Shown piece after piece: positions 1-5,987 of a DNA stretch of 13,761 nucleotides. Where the stretch lies: assembly GCA_946479785.1 (NCBI GenBank), contig CAMLHQ010000082.1:1-13761 (forward strand). The letters run 5' to 3'. Each line of letters begins with the position of its first letter. Positions within the stretch are counted from its first letter, which is position 1. The translations under genes were made by a program, and so were the position numbers. The DNA comes from an uncultured Nitrospira sp. Lineage in GTDB: Bacteria > Nitrospirota > Nitrospiria > Nitrospirales > Nitrospiraceae. The notes beneath the pieces were generated by a model. The model worked only from the letters and a program-made list of their open reading frames with translations. It ran no database searches and was not told where the DNA came from.

Positions 1-55
1 TCGGCCGATCGAATCCCGTCCCCCCGGATGATTGTCCTCATACCTTCATTGCTGG

Positions 56-1444
56 TCACGCGAGATTATACTCCCGCAATTTGTTGTATAGACTTGCCCG
101 ACTGATCTTGAGGTGCTTGGCGGCTTTCACGCGGTTCCCATGACTCTGTTCAAGAGCCTGGATGATGCGTGCCCGCTCCGCTTTCTTCATGGCGGAGCGC
201 GACACGGAGCGGAGATCTAACGCCGCCGGTTCCGACCCCATCGCCACAATATCCTTGCAGGTGAGCTCCGGCCCGGCCGTGGTAACGACCGCTCGTTCGA
301 TATAGTGCTGTAATTCCCGGACGTTGCCAGGCCACGATGCTTCCGTCAGCGCATGCAGGGCATCTCCGGACACATGGCGCACAGCCTGTCGGTGCTTGCT
401 GCAAGACTCCGCGATGAAGCGTTCGACCAGGAGAGGAATATCCTCCTTTCGGTCTCGCAATGGAGGCAGGTACAGCGGCAAGACAGCCAAGCGGTAATAG
501 AGATCCTGCCTGAACTGCTTGGCCTTGACCAATTCAGTGAGATCTTTATTTGTGGCTGAAATGACCCGCGCATCGATCTTGATCGGTTGATTGCCTCCGA
601 CGCGCTTGATTTCACCCTCTTGCAGGACCCGCAGCATCTTCGCTTGGAACGTCGGTGTCGTGTCGGCAATTTCATCGAGAAAGATCGTCCCGCCGTCCGC
701 CTCTTCGAACAAGCCTCGCTTATTTGACACGGCGCCAGTAAAAGCCCCCTTCACATGCCCGAACAATTCGCTCTCGAGGAGCGTTTCCGGCAGTGACCCG
801 CAATCGACAACGACAAAAGGCTTCTCGCGCCGATAGCTCAACTGGTGAATGGTTTTCGCAACCAGTTCCTTCCCGGTCCCGCTCTCGCCTTGTATCAGGA
901 CGGTGGCTGAACTGTCGGCGACCAGACTGATCATATCGAAGAGCTGCTGCATCGCAGCACTGCGGCCGATGAGGTCGCCCAAATGTTCCCGGACCATCGG
1001 CGGAGAGGTTTCTTCGGGAACAAGCGTCTCGGGAAGCCGACTCAATCGTGCCGGCGCCTTGAAGAGCACCAGCATCGAGACCACTTGTCCGTCCTTGTCT
1101 TTGAGTGCAAATGCCTGCTGCATTCCGCAGGCCGTGTCCTCCACTTCGTTTGCGCAGGAGACACTTTGGACGTCAGGTGCATGGAATACCTTGATGGCGG
1201 GACAGGTGTCGCACGGATCAGTCCGATGGACGAAGGCTTCATAGCATTTCGACTGGTGACGGCGGGCCCTTCCTGCCTGCTGTTCCGCCCAGGCGGCCTC
1301 GTTGGCATAGATCAAGTTGAAGTCGCGGTCCATCACCGCGACACGTTCGGACAAGCCTCCGGCCAGTTGTCTGATCGCTTCAAGGCGTGCGGCGAGGATA
1401 GGGTCATTGAATGGAGAGTTCTGTGCTGATTGAGATCCGGCCAT
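56..1444 (-). CDS. Sigma-54-dependent transcriptional activator with PAS domain (NtrC family, Fis-type HTH)
   Basis: A 462-residue enhancer-binding protein that should use ATP hydrolysis to open promoters bound by sigma-54 RNA polymerase. Residues about 20-130 form a PAS-like sensor region instead of a receiver; it carries Cys67, Cys78, Cys81 (C-X10-C-X2-CP), Cys97 and Cys106. The AAA+ domain (about 154-390) has Walker A GESGTGKE (186-193), the sigma-54 contact loop GAFTGA (233-238), Walker [10 protein letters not shown] (251-259), the arginine-rich FRQDLYYRL stretch (311-319) and WPGNVREL (371-378). A Fis-type helix-turn-helix occupies about 436-460. The start ATG has AAGGAG ten bases upstream (1455-1460). 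It follows the receiver gene by 28 bases, so the two are probably co-transcribed. All AAA+ motifs are intact, so it should be active. The PAS ligand is not visible in the sequence; the cysteines suggest redox, metal or cofactor sensing. Confidence 0.95.
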   Translation of the reverse strand: MAGSQSAQNSPFNDPILAARLEAIRQLAGGLSERVAVMDRDFNLIYANEAAWAEQQAGRARRHQSKCYEAFVHRTDPCDTCPAIKVFHAPDVQSVSCANEVEDTACGMQQAFALKDKDGQVVSMLVLFKAPARLSRLPETLVPEETSPPMVREHLGDLIGRSAAMQQLFDMISLVADSSATVLIQGESGTGKELVAKTIHQLSYRREKPFVVVDCGSLPETLLESELFGHVKGAFTGAVSNKRGLFEEADGGTIFLDEIADTTPTFQAKMLRVLQEGEIKRVGGNQPIKIDARVISATNKDLTELVKAKQFRQDLYYRLAVLPLYLPPLRDRKEDIPLLVERFIAESCSKHRQAVRHVSGDALHALTEASWPGNVRELQHYIERAVVTTAGPELTCKDIVAMGSEPAALDLRSVSRSAMKKAERARIIQALEQSHGNRVKAAKHLKISRASLYNKLREYNLA

Positions 1445-1472
1445 CTCAGTCGGGCTCCTTCGCTCGTCGGTG

Positions 1473-1862
1473 CTAATGCATCGTTCTCCTGGAATCGGTC
1501 AGCAATTCTTCGACTTTGAGCTTGAGATCCGAAATCCGGACCGGCTTATCAAAATAGGCGCTCGCCCCCGCCCGCAACACTTCGGCTCGCAGGCCGGGGG
1601 CGCCGAAAGCCGTAATGACGATGATAGGACAATGAGGAGCCACCGTCCGTAGCCGGCTGATGTAATCCGCTCCGCCGGCCGGCATGCGGAGATCGGTCAG
1701 GATAAGATCCGGCACTGACTGCAAGACTGCGAGAAAGGCTTCGTCGCCGTCCTTGGCTTCACGTAGCTGATACCCCACGCTCCAGAACTCGTCACAGAGC
1801 AGGCTGCGCATCTCTCGATCATCTTCGACGACAAGCACCACTGCGGTCTTTTGTATGGTCAC
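1473..1862 (-). CDS. Stand-alone response regulator receiver (CheY-like) protein
   Basis: A single receiver domain of 129 residues with no output domain. Counting from the GTG start, the acidic pocket is Glu13-Asp14-Asp15, the phosphoacceptor is Asp57 in LILTDLRMP, the switch Thr is Thr84 (VITAFG) and the conserved Lys is Lys106 (FDKP), so the phosphorylation machinery is complete. I chose GTG at 1862 because GAGG (1872-1875) lies nine bases upstream; the ATG at 1871 abuts this GAGG and is a poorer start. A longer reading from 1949 would place the predicted sigma-54 promoter (1909-1923) inside the gene. It is the first gene of a two-gene unit with the sigma-54 activator, which lacks a receiver of its own. 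No histidine kinase is in the window, so the phosphodonor lies elsewhere. Family assignment is firm; the link to the activator is inferred from adjacency. Confidence 0.9.
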   Translation of the reverse strand: MTIQKTAVVLVVEDDREMRSLLCDEFWSVGYQLREAKDGDEAFLAVLQSVPDLILTDLRMPAGGADYISRLRTVAPHCPIIVITAFGAPGLRAEVLRAGASAYFDKPVRISDLKLKVEELLTDSRRTMH

Positions 1863-1908
1863 AGCAAGCATCCTCGTTGAGCCTGTCGCATCATCTACTG
1901 TGATAATG

Positions 1909-1923
1909 GCAAAGGACATGCCG
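1909..1923 (-). promoter_or_regulatory. Predicted sigma-54 (-24/-12) promoter of the receiver-activator operon
   Basis: Read on the minus strand the site is CGGCATGTCCTTTGC, matching 9 of the 11 specified positions of TGGCACG-N4-TTGC, with GG and GC separated by exactly ten bases. The predicted transcript start is near 1897, about 35 bases before the GTG start. It implies autoregulation of the sigma-54 activator encoded in the same unit. The hpf-like gene has the same GGCATG-N4-TTGC core. Confidence 0.6.
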
Positions 1924-1948
1924 CTCGTAATAAATGGAGCAGAGAACA

Positions 1949-1962
1949 ATTTCCCAGGAAAT
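1949..1962. promoter_or_regulatory. Short inverted repeat, possible operator
   Basis: ATTTCCCAGGAAAT has perfect 6-base arms around two central bases. It lies 52-65 bases upstream of the predicted receiver transcript start, between that promoter and the larger palindrome at 2021. It could be a protein-binding site; its short length leaves chance as a real alternative. Confidence 0.25.
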
Positions 1963-2020
1963 CCCGAGTGGAGGCTGTCTTGGAGGGCGAAAAGCTGGCG
2001 AGAAAGACCACAGCGGATAT

Positions 2021-2035
2021 GCGACAGACTGTCGC
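2021..2035. promoter_or_regulatory. Perfect 15-bp inverted repeat, candidate upstream activator site
   Basis: GCGACAGACTGTCGC has 7-base arms around one central base. It sits in the divergent gap between the receiver and hydrolase genes, about 124-138 bases upstream of the predicted receiver transcript start and about 92-106 bases upstream of the predicted hydrolase start. Both fit the distances at which NtrC-family dimers bind. An extra CTGTCGC half-site occurs at 1883-1889. The 9-mer CAGTCTGTC from this repeat (reverse strand) recurs at 5251-5259 upstream of pncA. Binding by the neighbouring activator is inferred. Confidence 0.5.
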
Positions 2036-2100
2036 AAGATGCCCCAGGCAGCCGGTTCCTTTCGGCCTGCTAATTCCTTCTTAGCCGTCGCTTCCGGCCT

Positions 2101-2115
2101 AGGAATGGGAGGTGC
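2101..2115 (+). promoter_or_regulatory. Possible sigma-54 promoter of the alpha/beta hydrolase gene
   Basis: AGGAATGGGAGGTGC has the GG-N10-GC spacing and matches 7 of 11 positions of TGGCACG-N4-TTGC; the -12 part is GTGC instead of TTGC. The predicted start is near 2127, leaving a 20-base leader that contains the gene's AGAGG ribosome site. It is weaker than the receiver, kinase and hpf-like sites, and position supports it more than sequence does. Confidence 0.35.
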
Positions 2116-2146
2116 ATGACCCAATGACAACTGGACAGAGGTCGTC

Positions 2147-2818
2147 ATGACGCGCCCACAGATCCATCACATAGTCGAGCAGCCTGTCACAGTAACGGGT
2201 GAGGATATCGCGCTCGATGGTTTTCTCGGTATACCACCTAGAGCGACCGGTATCGTCCTCTTCGCGCATGGCAGCGGGAGCGGACGGTTTAGTCCGCGCA
2301 ACCGCTTCGTGGCCCACCACCTCCAGCAGGGAGGGATCGCCACGTTACTGATCGATCTGTTACTGACGGATGAGGCGGAAGACCGCCGCAACGTCTTCGA
2401 CATTGATCTGCTGGCCGACCGTGTGCTGATGGCCAGTGCCTGGCTGCGCGAAGGCGCTCGAACGAAGCAGTTACCACTCGGCTACTTCGGCGCCAGCACA
2501 GGAGCTGGTGCCGCGCTGCAAGCGGCTGCGCGAGCCCCGTTCCCTGTCGGTGCCATCGTCTCCCGTGGCGGGCGGCCGGACCTCGCAGAACCCTATCTGC
2601 CACAGGTGACCGCACCAACCTTGCTCCTTATTGGCGGCTACGACGAGCCCGTCATCGAGATGAATCAAGCTGCCTACCGGCTGCTCCGCTGTCCAAAGCA
2701 ACTCACCATCATTCCTGGTGCCACACACCTTTTTGAAGAGCCGGGCACGCTGGAGCAGGTGGCAGAGCAGGCCTTGAGATGGTTTCAACAGCATTTCGCT
2801 CCTAAGGGAAAAGATTAG
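2147..2818 (+). CDS. Alpha/beta hydrolase, dienelactone-hydrolase family
   Basis: A 223-residue cytoplasmic hydrolase with a complete catalytic triad: nucleophile Ser117 in GASTG (115-119), Asp166 after a beta strand (GGYDEP) and His194 (ATHLFEE). HGSGSG at 41-46 is the likely oxyanion-hole turn. Length and layout match the small DLH-like hydrolases often found in bacterial stress clusters beside phosphoribosyltransferases. The substrate cannot be read from sequence; an ester or lactone is the family expectation. There is no signal peptide. AGAGG (2136-2140) lies six bases before the ATG. The TAG stop interlocks with the TAA stop of the convergent kinase gene, with no room for a terminator. 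It is transcribed divergently from the receiver-activator operon and shares its upstream region. Confidence 0.88.
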   Translation: MTRPQIHHIVEQPVTVTGEDIALDGFLGIPPRATGIVLFAHGSGSGRFSPRNRFVAHHLQQGGIATLLIDLLLTDEAEDRRNVFDIDLLADRVLMASAWLREGARTKQLPLGYFGASTGAGAALQAAARAPFPVGAIVSRGGRPDLAEPYLPQVTAPTLLLIGGYDEPVIEMNQAAYRLLRCPKQLTIIPGATHLFEEPGTLEQVAEQALRWFQQHFAPKGKD

Positions 2819-3342
2819 AGAAATCGTGCACGGACGAAGTCGAAAATCCGTTTAGCTGCCCCATCGGCTGAGACAGTGGTCGTATCGATTCGCAATTCCG
2901 GATTCATCGGCGCCTCATAAGGTATCTGCAATCCGGGAACCGTGACCGATTCGCGGCGCAAACCTTTCTGATAGGTCCCCTTCCGATCCCGCTCCATGCA
3001 GACGGCTAACGGGCAATCCACGGCTACTTCGATAAATCGAGGGATCACCGCGCGCGCATAATCCCGATAGGCCTGTCGGCTGGCCGTCGCATCAAACAAC
3101 ACGGTCACGCCGTGCGCAACAAGCCGCTGTCCGGTGAATGCCAGGGCTCGGTAAAATAAATCACGCTCCTCCGGTGAGTAGGTCGCGTTCGGCGTGAGAG
3201 CCCGCCTGACCTCGTCCGATTCCAATACGTCCACGGCCAATCCAAGGGCCTCAAGTTGAGGCTTCAATGCCGAGACGATCGTGCTCTTGCCCGAGGCCGG
3301 CAATCCGGTGATCCAGATAGCGAAGGCTTGAGGTCGATTCAT
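2815..3342 (-). CDS. APS-kinase-like P-loop kinase (CysC-related)
   Basis: A 175-residue P-loop kinase from the ATG start, with GLPASGKST at 13-21 and the CysC-like C-terminal run ERDRKGTYQKG...VPGLQIPYEAPMNPE. It departs from true adenylylsulfate kinases: the usual DGD substrate motif reads ESD (residues 42-44), the GFTGI-type loop reads VPGLQI, and no other sulfate-assimilation gene is nearby. The substrate may therefore not be adenylylsulfate. A GTG at 3351 would add three residues; neither start has a clear ribosome site. The gene begins 34 bases after the stop of the upstream APH-fold gene, so both are probably on one transcript. Its TAA stop overlaps the stop of the convergent hydrolase gene by two bases. 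Fold call is firm; substrate is unknown. Confidence 0.8.
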   Translation of the reverse strand: MNRPQAFAIWITGLPASGKSTIVSALKPQLEALGLAVDVLESDEVRRALTPNATYSPEERDLFYRALAFTGQRLVAHGVTVLFDATASRQAYRDYARAVIPRFIEVAVDCPLAVCMERDRKGTYQKGLRRESVTVPGLQIPYEAPMNPELRIDTTTVSADGAAKRIFDFVRARFL

Positions 3343-3376
3343 ACAGGCCACTGGCTGCTGTCGGCTGATGGCTCGA

Positions 3377-4465
3377 TCACAAACCGCAATACATATTCAC
3401 GCGAGTAGGATCGAAGCGGGATGCATCGAGCACATTTTCTATAAATCGAAAAATGCTTCGACGCACGTCCATGGGCAACTTGGGATACCAGACCGGGCTC
3501 GCGATGACCAACCCTCGAAACGCAAAGAAGGGCGCTGCCGCCATCGTCACGTCTTCATCTCCACTCTGCTCAAGATAGGTGTCCCAGAATAGCCGAAAGA
3601 GGATCTCCAAGGGGCCATGGAGGCGGCGCCAACGGCACAGAGAGAAAAACAGATAATTGATTGTCATCGAGGTCACATCGTCGGCCGGCTCTCCCCACTC
3701 GCCCCGCGACCGATCCAGCACGGAAAAATCGGTCCCCTTTCGAAAGAGCACATTCCAAGGATGAAAGTCGCCGTGGACCTGCGAAAGTCTACCTGTCTGC
3801 TGGCGCAGCCGCCAACGCCATCGATTGCAGGCCTCTTCAATTGTGCGCAAGAGCTCCTCCGTGATAAAGCCGAACCGTGGCGGGTAACTGTCCGTTAACC
3901 CCATGATGCATTCGCCGTGTCCGATCAGCTCACGGAGGCGGCGACGATAGAGATCCGGATCACGGCGCTTCCGTCGGTGGATCGCCGCCAAATAGGTTGC
4001 CAGCATTTTTGTTCGCCGACGATCGAGCGCTCTCAATGCGCCGCCCTGCATCACACGGCGCAGATCCTCGTGATAGCTGGCCCCCTCCATCCACTCTGTC
4101 AACACGAAGAACTCGCGTGCGCGGCCGACGGAAAATAATTCTTGGCCCGACGTGAACGCCCCGACGTCGAGCGCCCTCACATGGCGAGGCAGGCGACCAT
4201 ACGACTCGTAGTCCCACAAGATCGCCTGCGCCCGATCCGCCATATGTTCGTGCCCGAAGGGCCCGGGGCTCATCGTTTCGAGCACCGCTGACTGTCGGGA
4301 TCGCCCGACTTGAAACGTCACTTTGACCGGAGATCCATACCCGTAGTGTTTGTAGGTACCCTTCGAACTCTCTTTGCCGATCGGCCCATACGACAGGAGA
4401 GTCGTCCCTGAACCAAAAATGTGTTGGAGATACCGTTCGAGGGATTCTTTCTTGAGGGCGGGCAT
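3377..4465 (-). CDS. APH-fold phosphotransferase family protein
   Basis: A 362-residue member of the aminoglycoside-phosphotransferase/choline-kinase superfamily. The Brenner motif HGDFHPWN is at 231-238 (catalytic-loop Asp233), the metal-binding Asp251 is in VLDRSRGEWGEPADDV, and a hinge-like LTEWMEG is at 122-128. The strand where the ATP-binding lysine would be expected reads VLETM (61-65) without a Lys, so nucleotide handling may differ from classical enzymes. I see nothing pointing to antibiotic resistance; the family includes many uncharacterised small-molecule kinases. It is first in a unit with the APS-kinase-like gene. This pairing recalls known single proteins that join an APH domain to a P-loop kinase. 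The start is fixed by the first ATG; the Shine-Dalgarno is poor (AAGTGA), and strong sigma-54-like motifs lie only 14-33 bases upstream. Confidence 0.82.
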   Translation of the reverse strand: MPALKKESLERYLQHIFGSGTTLLSYGPIGKESSKGTYKHYGYGSPVKVTFQVGRSRQSAVLETMSPGPFGHEHMADRAQAILWDYESYGRLPRHVRALDVGAFTSGQELFSVGRAREFFVLTEWMEGASYHEDLRRVMQGGALRALDRRRTKMLATYLAAIHRRKRRDPDLYRRRLRELIGHGECIMGLTDSYPPRFGFITEELLRTIEEACNRWRWRLRQQTGRLSQVHGDFHPWNVLFRKGTDFSVLDRSRGEWGEPADDVTSMTINYLFFSLCRWRRLHGPLEILFRLFWDTYLEQSGDEDVTMAAAPFFAFRGLVIASPVWYPKLPMDVRRSIFRFIENVLDASRFDPTRVNMYCGL

Positions 4466-4479
4466 CGTTCACTTAAGAC

Positions 4480-4498
4480 GCAAGCAATGTTCCAACCA
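4480..4498 (-). promoter_or_regulatory. Two overlapping sigma-54 promoter matches ahead of the APH-fold gene
   Basis: On the minus strand TGGTTGGAACATTGCTTGC holds two registers. TGGAACATTGCTTGC (4480-4494) matches 9 of 11 consensus positions, and TGGTTGGAACATTGC (4484-4498) matches 8 of 11, both with GG-N10-GC spacing. Predicted starts are near 4468 and 4472, giving leaders of only about 3-7 bases before the ATG at 4465. The sequence match is strong. The short leader is unusual and counts against it, or implies near-leaderless translation. Confidence 0.45.
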
Positions 4499-4682
4499 GC
4501 AATTTCAATCTTTCGCCTCTTGCCGGTCGCTTGTCACTCGCATTCAGGTGGCGCATTCAGCTTCAGTAGCAGGGGAGGCACTGAGGAAAAATGCATCACC
4601 TCCGTCGAGTGCGATAGACACGGCAGGGGGCAAGCAGCAGGGATATCAGCTCTGCCATTTTGTCTCAAGCCTCGCTTTCAGG

Positions 4683-4697
4683 AGGCATGCCCCTTGC
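4683..4697 (+). promoter_or_regulatory. Predicted sigma-54 (-24/-12) promoter of the hibernation-factor gene
   Basis: AGGCATGCCCCTTGC matches 9 of 11 positions of TGGCACG-N4-TTGC and shares GGCATG-N4-TTGC with the receiver operon promoter. The predicted start is near 4709, giving a 28-base leader that contains the GGAGGT ribosome site (4728-4733). GCGATAGAC at 4611-4619, about 90-98 bases upstream of the start, resembles (8 of 9) one end of the 2021-2035 palindrome. Confidence 0.6.
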
Positions 4698-4736
4698 TGA
4701 TCTCAACCAACAGGAGCCCATCACGAGGGAGGTGTT

Positions 4737-5282
4737 ATGAAGGTCGCAATTGAGAGCCGTAACGTCACAATGACACCCCGCTGGAAGAAAGAGATCGAGG
4801 CACGCATGGCTGATCTCCAGCGAGGGTATGACGATCTCACTCATGGACGAGTCACATTGACCAAGAATCCGCACCACAAGAAATCGTCGAATGTAGCAGA
4901 AGCTCTCATTGTGGTGTCGCTGCCGGGACGGCATACGTTCACCGCACGCAAGGAAAACAAGACGTTCGAAGAAGCGATTCGCAAGGCGTTTCAAGCAGTC
5001 GCAATCGAGCTCAAGAAATTCCGCGGGAAGCGGGCAAAGAAAGAGGTTCGTACCGCGCCGATCCCGCCGCTGCGTGGCGTCATCTGTAAACTCTTTCCGA
5101 AGGAGCAGTACGGCTTCATTCTCAAGGAGGGCGGCGGCGAAGTCTACTTTCACAAGAATGCACTGCAAGGGCTTACATTTCGTGATTTAGAAGATGGGAT
5201 CGAGGTGATGTTCGACGTTGAGGAAGGCCAGAAGGGGCCGCAGGCGACGGCAGTCTGTCCTCTTCCCGTTGTTCAGGTCTAG
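4737..5282 (+). CDS. HPF/RaiA-type ribosome hibernation domain fused to a cold-shock domain
   Basis: A 181-residue protein. Residues 1-105 resemble the S30AE/HPF-RaiA fold, which binds the 30S decoding region and silences or protects ribosomes. The body starts with VAIESRNVTMTPRWKKEIE and ends in a basic helix (LKKFRGKRAKKE). Residues about 113-176 form a cold-shock (OB-fold, RNA-binding) domain with RNP1-like QYGFI (124-128) and RNP2-like VYFHK (136-140). This replaces the dimerising C-terminal domain of long HPFs, so 100S formation by the usual route is not expected. A strong GGAGGT lies three bases before the ATG, and a sigma-54-like promoter precedes it. It is divergent from the kinase pair and 123 bases ahead of pncA. 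HPF-plus-CSD proteins are known but little characterised. Inferred role: ribosome protection during starvation or low energy. Confidence 0.87.
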   Translation: MKVAIESRNVTMTPRWKKEIEARMADLQRGYDDLTHGRVTLTKNPHHKKSSNVAEALIVVSLPGRHTFTARKENKTFEEAIRKAFQAVAIELKKFRGKRAKKEVRTAPIPPLRGVICKLFPKEQYGFILKEGGGEVYFHKNALQGLTFRDLEDGIEVMFDVEEGQKGPQATAVCPLPVVQV

Positions 5283-5331
5283 CCTTCATGCAAGTGGACC
5301 AATATAGGGTACCAGCCGAGGTAAAGCCTAA

Positions 5332-5346
5332 AGGACAGATCATTGC
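5332..5346 (+). promoter_or_regulatory. Possible sigma-54 promoter of pncA-pncB
   Basis: AGGACAGATCATTGC has a perfect TTGC at -12, GG at -24 and correct spacing, but matches only 7 of 11 consensus positions. The predicted start is near 5358, 48 bases before the pncA ATG. CAGTCTGTC at 5251-5259, about 99-107 bases upstream of that start inside the end of the hpf-like gene, repeats nine bases of the 2021-2035 palindrome and is preceded by GCGAC at 5244-5248. Confidence 0.4.
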
Positions 5347-5405
5347 CGGGAGTTGATAGCTCCAACTAGAACGAAGAACTGCTGCCTACGGGAGAACCCC
5401 TGGCG

Positions 5406-5987
5406 ATGGTGTCTCTCAAAGCCAATGACGCCCTGCTCATCGCCGACGTGCAAAACGATTTCCTTCCCGGAGGAGCACTGGGCATCAGCGGCGGCGATGA
5501 AATCATTCCCATCCTCCTGAACTACATTCACCGGTTCCAGTCGAAAACTCTCCCGATTTTTTTGACGCGCGATTGGCATCCGTCCACCCACTGCTCCTTC
5601 AAGAACCACGGAGGCCCTTGGCCGGTTCATTGCGTCGCGGGGTCGCCCGGCTCCCTGCCGCCACCAGCTTTCGTCACGCCTCTCTCCGCCGTCATCATTT
5701 ATAAGGCCATCGATGCAAACGAGGAGGCCTACTCGGCCTTTCACCGCACCTCGCTGCAACGCCACTTGCAAGCACTTGCCGTCCACCGCCTCTTCATCGG
5801 AGGATTGGCGACCGACTATTGCGTGTTGAACACGGTCAAAGATGCCCGCGCGCTGGGCTACGACGTCTGCCTGTTGACGGACGGGATTAAGGCCGTGAAC
5901 GTCCGTCCCGACGACGGCCGGGAAGCCGAGCTGGAGATGATTCGACTCGGCGCGATGCCGATGCGTATGGAGGCGCTGGCGGCATGA
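5406..5987 (+). CDS. pncA: Nicotinamidase (isochorismatase-fold amidohydrolase)
   Basis: A 193-residue cytoplasmic enzyme expected to hydrolyse nicotinamide to nicotinate and ammonia, the first step of NAD salvage. The catalytic triad is visible: Asp14 (ADVQNDF), Lys100 (IYKAID) and Cys139 (ATDYCV). Likely metal ligands are Asp56, His58 and His62 (RDWHPSTH) and His75 (WPVHCVAGSPG). All match the PncA pattern, and length is typical. GGGAG (5390-5394) lies 11 bases before the ATG, a little far; the next codon, GTG at 5409, could also serve. The stop overlaps the pncB start as ATGA, which indicates translational coupling and supports nicotinamidase over other isochorismatase-fold activities. Confidence 0.93.
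   Translation: MVSLKANDALLIADVQNDFLPGGALGISGGDEIIPILLNYIHRFQSKTLPIFLTRDWHPSTHCSFKNHGGPWPVHCVAGSPGSLPPPAFVTPLSAVIIYKAIDANEEAYSAFHRTSLQRHLQALAVHRLFIGGLATDYCVLNTVKDARALGYDVCLLTDGIKAVNVRPDDGREAELEMIRLGAMPMRMEALAA

Noticed and set aside
849..1429. Long open frames on the plus strand opposite the sigma-54 activator
   Set aside because: No recognisable domains; they mirror a gene with every motif of its family, so they are antisense shadows.
1872..1949. Longer 158-residue form of the receiver protein starting at 1949
   Set aside because: The extra N-terminal 29 residues are not receiver-like, the region contains a strong sigma-54 promoter match, and GAGG with GTG at 1862 is a better start.
3377..4465. 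Aminoglycoside resistance gene
   Set aside because: Only the superfamily fold is supported; the substrate region and context do not point to antibiotic modification, and the usual lysine is missing.
5349..5371. Small inverted repeats GGAG/CTCC and AGTTG/CAACT ahead of pncA
   Set aside because: Short, mutually exclusive stems with no T tract; not supported as terminator or riboswitch.
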